Source: Klebsormidium nitens (lineage: Eukaryota > Streptophyta > Klebsormidiophyceae > Klebsormidiales > Klebsormidiaceae). From it: DNA of 64,000 bases. The stretch lies in NCBI GenBank assembly GCA_000708835.1, contig DF236954.1, positions 450,842-514,841 of the forward strand. Reading direction: 5' to 3'. Below the pieces are notes generated by a model, which worked only from the letters and a program-made list of their open reading frames with translations, was not told the DNA's origin and ran no database searches. Position numbers and translations under genes: made by a program. Shown piece after piece: positions 22,101-33,400 of this stretch (within the stretch, counting starts at the first letter, position 1; every line of letters begins with the position of its first letter).

Positions 22101-25100
22101 GCCTGGAGATTTCTTCATGGGCTGGAGACTGATTTGTTGAGACTGATTTCTTGAGACTGATTTCTTGAGACTGATTTCTTGCGAGTCGGCGGCTGACCTG
22201 TAGATGGCGAGCTTCTCGTCGAAGGCGTCGACCCACTCGCGCTTGATCCGCTCCAGCTTGTGCAGCTTGCGCTTGTACTCCAGGATCTCCAGGTCCTGCA
22301 CCGTGACGGGGCCCGCGGGGGCGACCGCCTGCGTAGGAAAGTGCATAACTTATCAGTGTTTGGAAAATCCTTCCCGAGGAGACAGACAACATTCTTCCAG
22401 TCGCAGTGAGTATCCGACTTTGGAGACCCTTTACGAGCGGTCGAGAGCATTTTTGGAGTCGCAGTCCTAAAATCGATTTGCGGCGACCGTGCTCCAAGAA
22501 AATGATTCCGAACAACCTCAACTGGGACGTAGACTCTAACGATCCGACCAGGGTTTGAGGGGCACTCGTCATGCTGCATCCGACCAATCTCGGAGTGCCC
22601 TACGCTCTCGGTTGAAACGGGATTTCGAGCTGATTTCCGCAGTTTCTGCCTTCTGAGGTACATGCCACGGAGTCCTTGAATTTAGGTGTTTGCGAGCAGG
22701 CTCGGTCGCAAAAACATTTGGGAGACCGTCCGTGCGGGTTCTGAGTCCTTGCAAACTTCGACAAAGCGAGAAGGTTGGTACTGAGACGTCTCCTAGGATT
22801 TCGTCACAGCTCAGCCTGTGAGTTCTAAAGAGCACCAGCTAATCGTCATATGGCGAGTCTGGCGAAGAAATGACGGCGTGAAGCTTCCACGGCAGCACCC
22901 TTTGCAAAAACGACATGAAACTGCTTACTTGTGCTGTGGAGGGCCCCGGAGTTTCGTCGACCGGCACCACTTGAGTGCCTGCAGATACAAAAGACTGCTT
23001 CAGATCGTGCTCGCTTGTTGACCACCCGGCATCGAAAGGCATGACTAACCCAAAAGCGCATGACTTCCTCAAAAGTAGTATCCCAAACGCACGACTAACC
23101 AAAGGAATGCCTATCCCAAATGCATGGCTGACTCAAAGGCACGACTGGAAACAGGAACGGCTGACTAACCTGCGGCCTGCTCCGCTGCGGCGGGAGTCCC
23201 TGGAGCTGCGATTGGCAGTTCCGGTGCATCATCAGCCGGAAGGGACGGAAGCACGGAACCAGCCGAGGCCCACTGCAGAGAAAAGTGCGTAGATTAGATA
23301 CCGCAATTGACTTGCGGTGGTGGAAAAAACTATTCCGACGGCCCTTGCTTGTGGAAGACGTCTTGCACACGCCATCGAGTGCCGGGAAGTCAGCTCGCCG
23401 ATTGCAGACATAGGTGGACGTCCTTTGACTTCACAGGCCGTACAATCCCATCATCAACTTTGCCAATGGGCAAACGGAAGTGGTGAAAAGAAACCAGATC
23501 TGCAACTGCGCTGCACGATGTGTGATGCAGAAGCCAGTGACTGCATACTTTGAATCTTGTTCTACTAAACAGTCCAACGTAATATGAACAAATGTCGCGC
23601 TACGTGCGTTCGTCTCTACACACTACACAACCCCAACACCACGACCGGGGCAGACTTGCCAATCCCCCGGGGCAACTCACCGCCTGCTCGACCTCCTCTT
23701 CCGACGGCTCGTCCTCGTCCACCGTGACCGACAGCGCGGACACGGACGGCTTCAGCTCCAGGATCGACTTCATCGTCTGCGCAGCTTCCTCGGTCTTTGC
23801 TGCGGCCTCCTCGACGCCCTTCCGTGTGCGTTTCGTTGCACCTATAAACAAAGCGCGATTCCGTGGAACCTCAGCCACTCGGTGAGCAGCCGTTTGAAGT
23901 AGGCAGACAACAAGAGTCCCCATCATTCTCGCCGAGGGTTTCAGATCCAAAGTGGACTTCATCGTCTGTGCAGCTTCCTGGGTCTTCGCCAAACCTCCTC
24001 GACGCTCTTCCGTGTGCGTTTCGTTGAAACTGTGGCAAAGCGGACTTCTGCTAGCTTCCATTGTTGTCCAATTGCTCTGGCAAAGGACAGGACACGTGTG
24101 AGCGGCAATGGCGGAGCAGAGTTGTGCAGGGTAGGGACTTAAAAAGTGAGTGCGACATGCCGCAGCCTCTTTCCAGCCTTCCTTGTGCGCCTCTTACAAG
24201 TGGGGGTTTGGATGATTGCCAGGCATTTCGCGTTCATACGCTGATCAAGGGACTTTGCGGTAGAGCATATCAGCAGAATGATTTGCGGAAAGGTCGTTTT
24301 GAAATCGATCTTAAAACAACGTGGGTGAAACAGCCTGATTGACAAGAGAGAGACGGGCCATATCCGACAATCTTGGGGAGTACTTATGCAGCTACCTCTG
24401 CCCGGCTCGGGACATTTGTCTGCGAGCCAAAGCAAGAATCCCAGTTCTAGAAACGGGTGCGAAGGAAGAATTGCACCGGCAGGGGCTAATGGAGACGGCG
24501 AAGGTGCTTCAAACATCGCTGCAGCGAGAACTCAGCACAACAACTCACTTTCGAGGCGTGGCGTACCTTTGCCCTTCTCGACGTCGCCCTTCGCAGCCTA
24601 CAGAAGACGACAAAAGCGTTGTTACTTCGGACATCGCCACTTGATTAGCAAGCAACCTTTTTGAGACGTAAGGCCCGCAAAGAACCACCGGTCTAACTGG
24701 TGCGCAGAATCAAGAGCAAGGGTTATGGTTGCATGTTACGAGGAGTCCTCCGGATGTCGTCAACTTCGTCCCCACAAGATTTGTGACGTTTGCAATCACA
24801 CGTAGTGGTTGTCAAAAACAGTTTTAGAACCTGTGATGTCACCGACACCTATTGGACGTTCCTGCGCAGAGCCGCATTGCTTTGAGGTGTTGACAACGCT
24901 TGTGGACCCACATCAAGCGACTGCACAGCAATGCAAAGCGTCGTACCTTCGGGCTGCTGAAAGACGACTTCCGTTTCCGCTGCCCTTTACCTCCCTCAGC
25001 AGCTGGAGAAAGGTCGGTCCCCTTTCCGTTTGCTACACACGATGAACATGCTGTTAATTTGAGCTGTAGGGATCACGGCATCAGCACGCTGAGTTCCTGC

Positions 25101-28100
25101 GGACCAGTGGCCTTTTTCAACATGCGGACTGTTTTTCTCCCTGTTTTTCTTTGGTATCTTTCCCCCTTTCCCTACGGGAAGGAGTTACTTCTTTCCATTG
25201 CGATGCAAATCCCTCGGAGGCTTTGCTGTCAACGCACTTCAATCATTTGCAATGATTCTTTGCGGTGAATCCGAACCAACAACACAGATGAGTATGGAAG
25301 ATTGTGCACCAAAGCGTATGCGAGCAACGTCACGTCTAAGACGGCGGTTACAAAGTGTCCTCTAAGCGAAAGCTCAGCAGAAAGTTTGACTCGTTTGATA
25401 TCCTCAGAGAAAGCGAGCTTAGTCCCTCTCTCCCTACTCTAAAGGCGTTATGAGGTCGGGTAAACAGCAAAAGAGCGGCTTCAATCTGGACTTGGAACCC
25501 GCTGTCCTCCCCTCTACTCCAAAAAGCTAAGCTTTGCACAAGATCGACACGAGTGAGTATGGGGGCGCTCACCCTTTGGCTGGACCTCGCCCCTGATTGC
25601 AGCGGCCAGGTCCGCAATCTTCATCTGCAGAAACAAGGAGCGTTGAAAGCCGCTCTGAGCAGCAAAACAGCCTCATATCAAGAAAAGTAATGAGTGTGTC
25701 AGAAGAAACGTTCATCGACCTTTTGCCCTTAAGCAAAAGCTTCGAGTCATACTGACAATCTCGCCCGTGAGAAAGCCTGACTCCTACCTTGTGTTTCTGC
25801 ATGTCTAAACAAAAGCACTCTTGTACAGAACTTGTCCTTCTTCTTGTGCACGTCATCCACCCGCCCTCCATCAGAAAGAGCAAACACTCTCGGAAATCGG
25901 ACCCTTGATTCACAGTCACACTACAAGACGTGTAAGCCATCTCAATTTGTTATGCAAGTCAGTCTTCTGAGACCCGGACACACGAGAAGGTTTGAGACAA
26001 GAAGGCTCTGAGGAAAGGACAGGCTCCGGATTATGAAAATGTCACCTTCTTCTTCTCCACGTCATCCACCTTGCCCTCCGTCACGACGAGCGCCACGAGC
26101 GCCACCAGCCCGTGCGGCAGCGTGGCGACCCGGTCGGACACCAGGGCGTCCGAAAAGCCCAGCAGCTGGGTCCGAAGGTCGCCCAAGTCCCGCTTCTTGG
26201 CTTCCTCCGCGAGGGACGCCATGTGGCCTGGGGAGGACCGTCCGATGCGCCGGATGCGCTTGGCGATGGACGGCCAGTTGTCGGGGTTGGCGAGGATTTC
26301 GTCCAGGGTGGGGAGGTCGTCGGGAGCTGCACCAAAAGGAGGTGGCGGATCTGAACACGACCGTGACTTGCGTTGCTTTCAGGCCAGACCAACCGTGGGC
26401 TAGAAAACGATGGCGCTGCAAACCAGGTCCGCTGACTCGCCAATGAGCGGAAAGGCATCAGGAAAACTCTCAAGTACACGTTTGTTGTAGTCGGAGGAGT
26501 ACCAAAGGCAGAAGTAGACGGAGGAGATCGAAAAGCGAGCTCCAACTGCTAACAAGATAACGTACAAACCGGGTAAACACAAGGTGGTCGAGAACTCCTT
26601 CAACAGAGCTTGAAAAAATAGCCATACGCTGAGCAACAAACCCGAGGAAATCGTGCTCACGAAGATTTTGTCTTGACAGATCCTCCGAAGGAGCGGGACA
26701 GAGCGGGCATCCGTGCTATCGAAATGGCGCTTACAAAGACGGAAGATCCAAAATCCATCCGCCTCGAATGCGGCTCGCTTATGCATCACGCTCAGCAGTC
26801 AGCAAAGCTACTGCGACACTTTCTCGGTAAGGCAAAGTTGGTTATCCACAAGGAAAGAATCTCCTATGTAACGGATCGACGAAAGGAGCTCACCTTGCTC
26901 TGCTTCAGCAGGCTCCACAATTTTCACTGCATATACAAGCACTGAAAGTCATGCAAAGATGCTGACCAGCATCATTCCAGCAGATTTTGATTTTTGACAC
27001 AGCAACTGCGCGACGAGAGCGCAAAGCAAGGCCAAACTCAGAAGAGCCCAGACTACAGTAAATCAATCAGCTGAGCGACCCTTGCGATTCGCTTTCTTAA
27101 ACGTAATGGGTCGAGACGAGGCACGAGGTACTGCATATGAATACAGCATCTTCTTTCACGGCAAGTGGCACATCCTCCCAGACTGCCTATCGTTGGGCAA
27201 GCCTAGAGGCGGCTTTGCAAAAGCCAGGCAACACTTCTTTGTCTCCACGCTGGATGCAATAATCACCTTTCACGGTGCATGCCTTCTTCAGAGAAAGCCC
27301 CGAAGCAGGCTATGTACGCTGATAACTGCTGTGAAGTAAAGACAATAGCTCACCATCCGAGTCGGCAGACGGGTCCCTCTTCTTTGCAGAGCCGGTTTGT
27401 GGAGACGCAAGCGCCGAGCTCTTGCGCTTGCCGCGGCTTCCTGAGGCTTTGCCCGTTATGTCAAGGTCCTTCCGGATTTCCTCTGCAGAAGCAGAGCATT
27501 GTTGTTTCTTGACGTGCACAGGCTCACAGCAAAGTTTTGTAGTACAGAAGCGTATTACCACAGCGTGACATTTCCAATAATCAAGCTCCGGAGTAGGGAA
27601 GCTCTTTGTGAGTCACGAATGATGCTTCCTTCTGGTTCCATTGATCATCTCCTGTCAATCTCACGGGTGTGTGTACCTTTTATGTATTGTATGTGAATTG
27701 TAGAGGCAATAGAGATTGCAGGCAATTGAGATGCCAAAACTGTCCGCTCAATCTGGGCCAGTTCACAGCACTTCCATGCTAGAGGGTCTCGTCACCTGAG
27801 CTTGCAGGGATGTGCCACTCATATGAGTTCTGGATCTCCTCCACTTGCTCTGCCGGCAGGAGCAGCACGTCCCTGAGAAACGCTCCGACCGCCTTTTTAG
27901 AGCCAAACTCCGGGGCGTCAGGGTGCTTCCGGAAGCTGCATGGCAGCAGGACCGGTTATGGACGTAAGTACGTTCAGTTATTCCTGGCTGAAAGACAACA
28001 TAGTATGTCAGAAAATGAAAGGTGCATGACATTGACGGACTCAAAGCCCCAGTTACATAATTGGTTAATTGTTGGTCCATGTCGCTCTTCTCTTTCATGT

Positions 28101-29444
28101 GCCGATGGTGGGACTCAAACCAGACAGTAAAGCTGAAAGCCAAACGGCAAATTGAAATCTATATCCCAACCTAAAATGCAAACAAGATAATCTGTAACCT
28201 CAAGAGGGACACCAGAGCTAGCTTCGAACACAGATTTGAACCGTTCTTCCCCAGGGGACCTACCTGTCCACGTAACTGCCCTTGCCGCTGATCCTGGCCC
28301 TGGGTCCCACCCTCCAGCCCCACCCTGCAACAAGAAATCCTTTGTCGAGGCATCTGATCAACAAAGGTCAACCATATCCTGTACATGACTGCTGCTTGTG
28401 GCAAACCTCCTGATAGATTGGGGCCACTGCCACTAGCAAACTCCACAGAAATAGCACGGCTTTTCATCGTTCAGGTGGCCGGGCATCAACTCTGCTTCAT
28501 CCTGTGACAAAGCAAGAAGAGCAGCTGTCGTGTAACACTCAGTTGACTCCGCAGCATTGCCTGCAGATCATCACGCATGTGGCAGTTACTAACCTTGGGG
28601 TGCAAAAGGTGGCCCCTCGCCCCGGGAGTCACGGGGGACGCCATCGGAGTAGCCAGCCTGTTTGGCCAAGGCCATCAAATGATCCTGCTCACTAGTACCT
28701 GGCAGAAAACCAAGTTCACCATGCAATGTGAATCTCATTTGAAATCTCATCAATGTCTTGGTTAAGCAAAGCTGGTCAAGGGTCAGTTTACAGTGCTGAA
28801 AGGATGGATCTGCTCGTGGTCACGGGATTCTGCATTATCTGTTCTTCTCCCACGCTCCCATGCTTCTCCCAACACCCCTTGATTCTCAGCTGCGCTCCAC
28901 ATCTAAGGTTGAGGGCGAAACGATGCAGTGGACAGATGGCTGATTAAAAGTTCCTGGCCAGCTCTCTTTCTATTTAGAGCGAGAGGGATGAAATGCAAAT
29001 GGACAAAGAAGTTTGGTGATTGAAATTGTTAGCAGTGGTTTGAAGACCTTGACTCCACATGATCAAAGGCTCGTTGAAGAGGTGGTATGACAAAAATGCT
29101 GTTGGACATACTAGCAGTCAGTGCAAAAGTTTTTGTCAAGCAAGCGTTGAAGGCATGCGCGATGTCAAACGGCTAAAATTGCCAACAATGTACTTCTGCC
29201 ACGTGTCACCGAGCACAATGTGCAATGCAAACCTACCAGCGGGTGATCCAAATGCAGCAGCTGCAGCTACACCAGCCTCCGGTTGCTTCTCTGGGGTCTG
29301 CGTGGGCGTCTCCAAAGAGACTTTCTCATGCAGCATTTCAACAGAGACCTTTTCAAGCACTGTCCCGCCCACGTCAATTGCCTTCTCCTCTTCTTGGACC
29401 ACTGCCAGGTCCATCTCTGAGACGATGGTGATGCCTTCAGCCAT
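19164..29444 (-). CDS. MBD-like, coiled-coil nuclear protein, 15 exons
   Basis: Exons: 29444-29237, 28698-28594, 28324-28264, 27935-27796, 27482-27354, 26926-26894, 26326-26046, 25624-25573, 23841-23681, 23272-23170, 22978-22929, 22328-22198, 21565-21426, 20410-20180, 19369-19164. Phases agree throughout, giving 676 residues. After an acidic N-terminus, exons 2-4 build a domain resembling a plant methyl-CpG-binding domain: FAPQGWGWRVGPRARISGKG, then SYVDSFRKHP and FGSKKAVGAFL. Exon 5 carries basic nuclear-localisation-like clusters (SRGKRK, SAKKRD). Exon 7 (PTLDEILANPDNWPSIAKRI) is unrecognised. Exons 9-11 are acidic, and Pro/Ala-rich in part. Exons 12-15 are strongly charged heptad-like coiled coil, ending KLQQLLKQGVV. 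A nuclear DNA- or chromatin-binding role is inferred. An in-frame ATG exists at 29522; 29444 was chosen for its better context. A small exon may be missing in the 1.7-kb intron 8. Confidence 0.6.
19660..20115 (-). repeat. Four copies of the exon 14 tail in MBD-like gene intron 14
   Basis: The real tail (20180-20240: KVEVYVKLGRKIPEDQIQ, then GTGAGC) is repeated near 20050-20115 (RVYIELGRKTSEDQIR), 19941-20003 (RVCINLGRNPEGQIQ), 19814-19868 (RVYVKLRRKVDHIQ) and 19664-19725 (KVEVYVKLGRMVFENQIQ), each followed by a donor-like GTGAG. Spacing is about 110-150 bp. The farthest copy is one of the best preserved at protein level. Confidence 0.85.
20530..20900 (-). repeat. Three copies of the exon 14 head in MBD-like gene intron 13
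   Basis: The real head (20360-20410: LIGIPDTAAEELAKPKSP) is repeated upstream near 20532-20600 (LIGLPNPAADELAKPRSP), 20694-20757 (LIPLPDTAAEELAKPKSP) and, more decayed, 20850-20900. Each keeps a GCAG-like acceptor position. Spacing is about 160-170 bp. Confidence 0.85.
21282..21415. repeat. 67-bp tandem duplication in intron 13
   Basis: A unit of 67 bp beginning CTACATGA and containing GACTGCAGATCTAAAG and AGAGGCCGAGCAGAACTAGA occurs at 21282-21348 and again at 21349-21415 with only a few differences, so it is recent. It abuts the donor of exon 13. Confidence 0.9.
21660..22035 (-). repeat. Copies of the exon 13 acceptor region in intron 12
   Basis: The sequence around the real acceptor (21546-21600 on the plus strand, TAGAGCTTCCTTGTGGGCCC with AGCAGGAACTTTTAGAGG after it) is repeated closely at 21779-21835 and more weakly near 21890-21920 and 22005-22040, about 110 bp apart. 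Confidence 0.7.
22127..22182. repeat. 14-bp unit repeated four times
   Basis: GACTGATTTCTTGA is repeated head to tail four times with one substitution in the first unit and one in the last, just inside intron 12 beside the exon 12 donor at 22197. Confidence 0.95.
23935..24050 (-). repeat. Copy of the exon 9 head in intron 8 of the MBD-like gene
   Basis: It reads KTQEAAQTMKSTLDLKPSA against the real KTEEAAQTMKSILELKPSV, about 200 bp upstream of exon 9 and in the same open frame. The flanking sequence also matches (CTCGACG...CTTCCGTGTGCGTTTCGTTG). It is a candidate alternative exon. Confidence 0.85.
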
Positions 29445-30454
29445 AGATTTCCTAGAGAATACAGAGAGAGATTTGCGACAGAGGTTTGTAAACATGCGCG
29501 CGTAATGCGTGCACCAGCGCACCTGATTCTAGGTTGGAATGCTGACCGCGTTTGCACCACTTCAGATTCAAAATCCTACTGATGGAAATGCAGATCACAA
29601 TGCCGCCCTCTTTGCTTGAAGGCTGAACTTGACGTTGAAGTTCGTGGCGACGTCCTCATGTGCGCCCCTCATGCAGGCTCAGCTGGAGCCCTGCAGGCTG
29701 CAGGCTGCAGGCTGCAGTCGACTGTCGAGTGCATGAAGTCAAGGGTTTTCCGCTTCCTGTATGGTTCCGCCGGATCGAAAGCGATTCTAGCGCTATATGA
29801 GACAGCCGGAGCGAAGCGACCGCAGCTTGGCAAACCCACCAAACCTGTCGTTGACCATTTTTGGCCGCAGATGCCAGATATTACACCAAGTCGCCCGCAG
29901 GGCCGGCCGGCGCAGGCGGCAGAACCTCGCGCCTGGGCAGACTTCTGGTTAGGTGGTAACTTGTTCAAGCAGCATCGGGTTATCCAGCATTGGTCGCCAT
30001 CCAGGGCGTTGGAGGAGGAAGGGCTTCATCTGTGTGCACCATACCAGTATACCGTAGAGGCTAGAGGCTAGAGGCAGAAGTCAGGGCGCGATCAGGAAGC
30101 GCCTACGCAAGCTCGAGGGAGACCTGATTAGAGCCACTGTAGCCCGCAGCAATTGGAAGATGCTCAAATGTTCCCTTGAAATTGCGCTTGGGGGATTTCA
30201 AACCAAGATTTGTGCAGAGCGGCGGGGTTGCCTAGGCGAGGAATAGGGGGGGTTGCATGCTGCCCCAGGGGCTGCCCAGTGGGAGCAGTGCAGGGATCCG
30301 ACTCAGATCGCGAGATCCTAGCCGAGGCACATCTCCCGCTTGGCAGGATTCCGGAAGTGACTCTGATCCAGAGCCAGTAATCAGGCCCTCGGCCGCTGGA
30401 CGAGGGAGACGGCAGAAGTTGGCAGAGTGGGTCAAGAAAAGGAGGGAGGCAATT
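29445..30454. promoter_or_regulatory. Shared upstream region of two divergent genes
   Basis: About 1 kb separates the start of the MBD-like gene (minus) from the preferred start of V-ATPase subunit a (plus). It contains a short CTGCAGG-type repeat near 29688-29716. No core promoter motif is distinctive enough to call. An in-frame upstream ATG for the V-ATPase gene lies at 30257. Confidence 0.5.
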
Positions 30455-33400
30455 ATGGCGCACGGAGGGCCGAAGGGGCCTTTGCCTCATGTCCCGAAGA
30501 CAATGGAAATGTTCCGATCGGAGGAGATGCAATTGGTCCAGCTTATTATCCCTGCTGAGGCTGCACATGAGACGGTGTCCTATCTGGGGGACATTGGCCT
30601 GCTCCAGTTTAAAGATGTGAGCATTGTTGCCCTGGAAGTGCTTGATTTGATGTGTGTAGCCGAATTCTATTGCTAGAGTGAAGCATCATTCACCTGGAAC
30701 TGGCAGCTGCAGCACCTGCTCTGAATGCAGATTGAATGCTCTGATCGAGCTCCAGAACTTGCACTTGTTGCTTTCTTGCGCGCGCTCTTCTTTACTTGTT
30801 GCCTGATTCTGAAGATGTTCTCTTTGACAGTTGAATGCTGACAAGAGCGCCTTTCAGAGGACCTATGCCAACCAGGTAAGAACGACATTGATCGAGTACA
30901 CATGGTCAATCCCCTTCTGTTTTGCACGGTGAATACTCTCATCTAGTTCGTTACTGTGACATATGCTGAGGCACCTGTGCGATGTAAAACTGCTTTTAGC
31001 TTCCTTCATGTATGTAAGCATCATTGAGTGTCTGCCTCTCTTTTGAATCTGTGAAAGTACGGGCCTCTTGGATGTTGTCGAGCTCGTTGCGATGAGCATA
31101 ACGTGTGCTGCAGGTCAAGCGATGTGCTGAGATGGCGAGGAAGTTGCGCTTCTTTAAGGATCAGATACAGAAGGCTGACCTCCGGATCAGCACAGGCGGC
31201 ACTACTGAAAAAGAATTGGATCTGGACGAACTAGAGGTGCGTGTCAGCAAGCCGTCAATCATGAAACTTGGTCATCCGCAGAAGCGTCTTCTCCACTTAC
31301 ATGTTCTTCGGTCAGCGAAACTAGGTGTAAGGCAAGCGATGCCTTGTCCATCCAAAGCATTGCTCTGTGTTCCTGTTAGAAAGTCCGCTTGTTGCTGTTC
31401 TCGCCTTTAGGTGCAGATTTTATGGTTTGCGTTTATCGAAGCGTGACGTCCACCTGCAGGGCAAGCTCACGGAACTTGAAACGGAGCTTCTTGAGATCAA
31501 CTCCAACAGCGAGAAGTTGAGGAGGAGCCAAAGCGAGCTGGTTGAACTGAAGCTTGTCCTTGAGAAGGTGAGGTTTCTATGGCGTTGAGCACCTGAGTTT
31601 GCGAAATTGATGGTTTTGTGAAACTATCCGCATTGTTGTCACGCTGTTGTCTGATAGCTTTAAAGCCTAACAGAAGCTTACGCTCTACTTTTTGCTGGCC
31701 AGGCTGGGAGTTTCTTCACGCAAGCAAGGGATGGGGCTGCTGTACAGCAACGTGAGCTGGAGGACTCTGTGGTAGCATCTGAGTCGATGGACAGCCCCCT
31801 GCTTCTGGAACAGGTAAGCTATCAACCAGCGCATCATGCTTCAGATGATACCCCTGAAAGTGGTTTCAGGGGAATACGCTAGTGGGAGTAGGCCCTTCTG
31901 AATTGTGTGTCAGATCTGAAGGTTTACTGCAGGCGCAAGCACTGCAGCGATGGTTCTAGTTTTTCTTTGCAATGGCTCTTATGAGCGCAAGTTCTGGAAC
32001 TTTCTCCCTTTTTGCACTGACAGTGCTTGTTCGTTCGCAGGAGATGCAGACGGACCCGTCCAAGGTCGTCAGGCTCGGCTTTGTTACGGGGCTGGTTCCT
32101 AAGGCCAAGTCGATTACTTTCGAGCGTGTGCTCTTCAGGGCAACGAGAGGCAACATGTTCCTTCGACTTGCTCCTGTGGAGACCCCAGTGATTGACCCGC
32201 AGACGGGAGAAAAGGTCAGTCACCAACAGGCGGCTGCACCTAGGCAGCCAGCAGAACTCACTTGAGCAAGATGTCTGTAGGGTCAGGGGGCCCAGCTCTT
32301 GGTTCAACATCCTGCATTGTCCAAATTCTCTAGACGACATTTGCTTTGCATCCCATGGATGCGGTTGAAGAGGTTGTTCGATACTCGCAGCTTGGGATTT
32401 TCACTTCTTCAAGTTGCCCATCCTGCTTCATGGACCCTTACTTCAAAACTGAATGCTTAACTTATTGTGGTTGTACTCAACCTTTGTGGTGTTAGCAGTC
32501 TACCTTACGCTTGGGAGTGCTAGACCGGGCTTGAAATCAACCGTACAGACGTTTGAGCGTACATGTGTCTTTGCGATTCTGCAGGTGGAGAAGTGCGTCT
32601 TTGTCGTCTTCTTTGCTGGTGAGAGGGCTCGCACAAAGATTCTCAAGATCTGCGAGGCCTTTGGGGCGAACCGCTACCCCTTCCCAGAGGATCCAGCCAA
32701 GCAGAGGCAGATGATGGCAGAGGTAACAAACATTGATTTCGTTTCCGGTTGACAATCTGACTTTTGTCAACCTCTCTTACCAGGGAATTTTACACTTTCT
32801 GCATTTCTCATGACTGCACCTTCAGACTGCTTCAGAGCATTCTCTCATCAGCTTTGAGAATACCCTTGCTTGCATGTGGAAGAGACTTCTATGCTGGTGC
32901 CTAAGCTTCTTGCAGTGTGCTTGATCCGACACCTCAATGTGTTGGATTGCAAGACACCTAACACAGTTTGTCAATTTAAGCCTGTACATTCACTGGTCCT
33001 CAGGTGACCGCTCGCCTCTCCGAGCTGGAGACCACCATCGAGGCTGGCGACCGCCACCGTGACAATGTCCTCACCAGCACTGCATATCAGATCGAGACGT
33101 GGACCGCGCTCGTCCGGCGCAAGAAGGCGATCTATCACACGCTTAACATGCTCAGCATTGATGTCACCAGGAAGTGCCTGGTGGCTGAGGGCTGGTGCCC
33201 AGTTTTTGCAAAGCCCAAGGTGAGGGATTGTAGTATGTCTTAAGAAGGGCACTTTTCTGGATGCTCTGATCCTCAGATGTGCTTCGGAAAGAGTCGTCCA
33301 CTTGCTTCTTTTTCTTGGTATGCTCAGGAAGTAGGCTTCTGGTCTTCCGTGAGACTGATAATCAGTCCATCCTCTGCTAGTCATTTGTGCTATCTGGAAA

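Noticed and set aside
24555-25015. Small extra exons near 24575 and 24950 in the MBD-like gene
   Set aside because: Splice-like edges exist but the phases or products are poor. They look like decayed copies of the exon 8 end (CCAAAGG|GTGAGC).
26033-26545. Several long overlapping open frames
   Set aside because: Shadows of the GC-rich exon 7 of the MBD-like gene. Only the frame with PTLDEILANPDNW fits splice phases.
28171-28505. Possible extra MBD-gene exon with a CYFCGVC motif
   Set aside because: Joining it after exon 2 gives a stop, and skipping it gives a perfect in-phase junction at the MBD-like domain.
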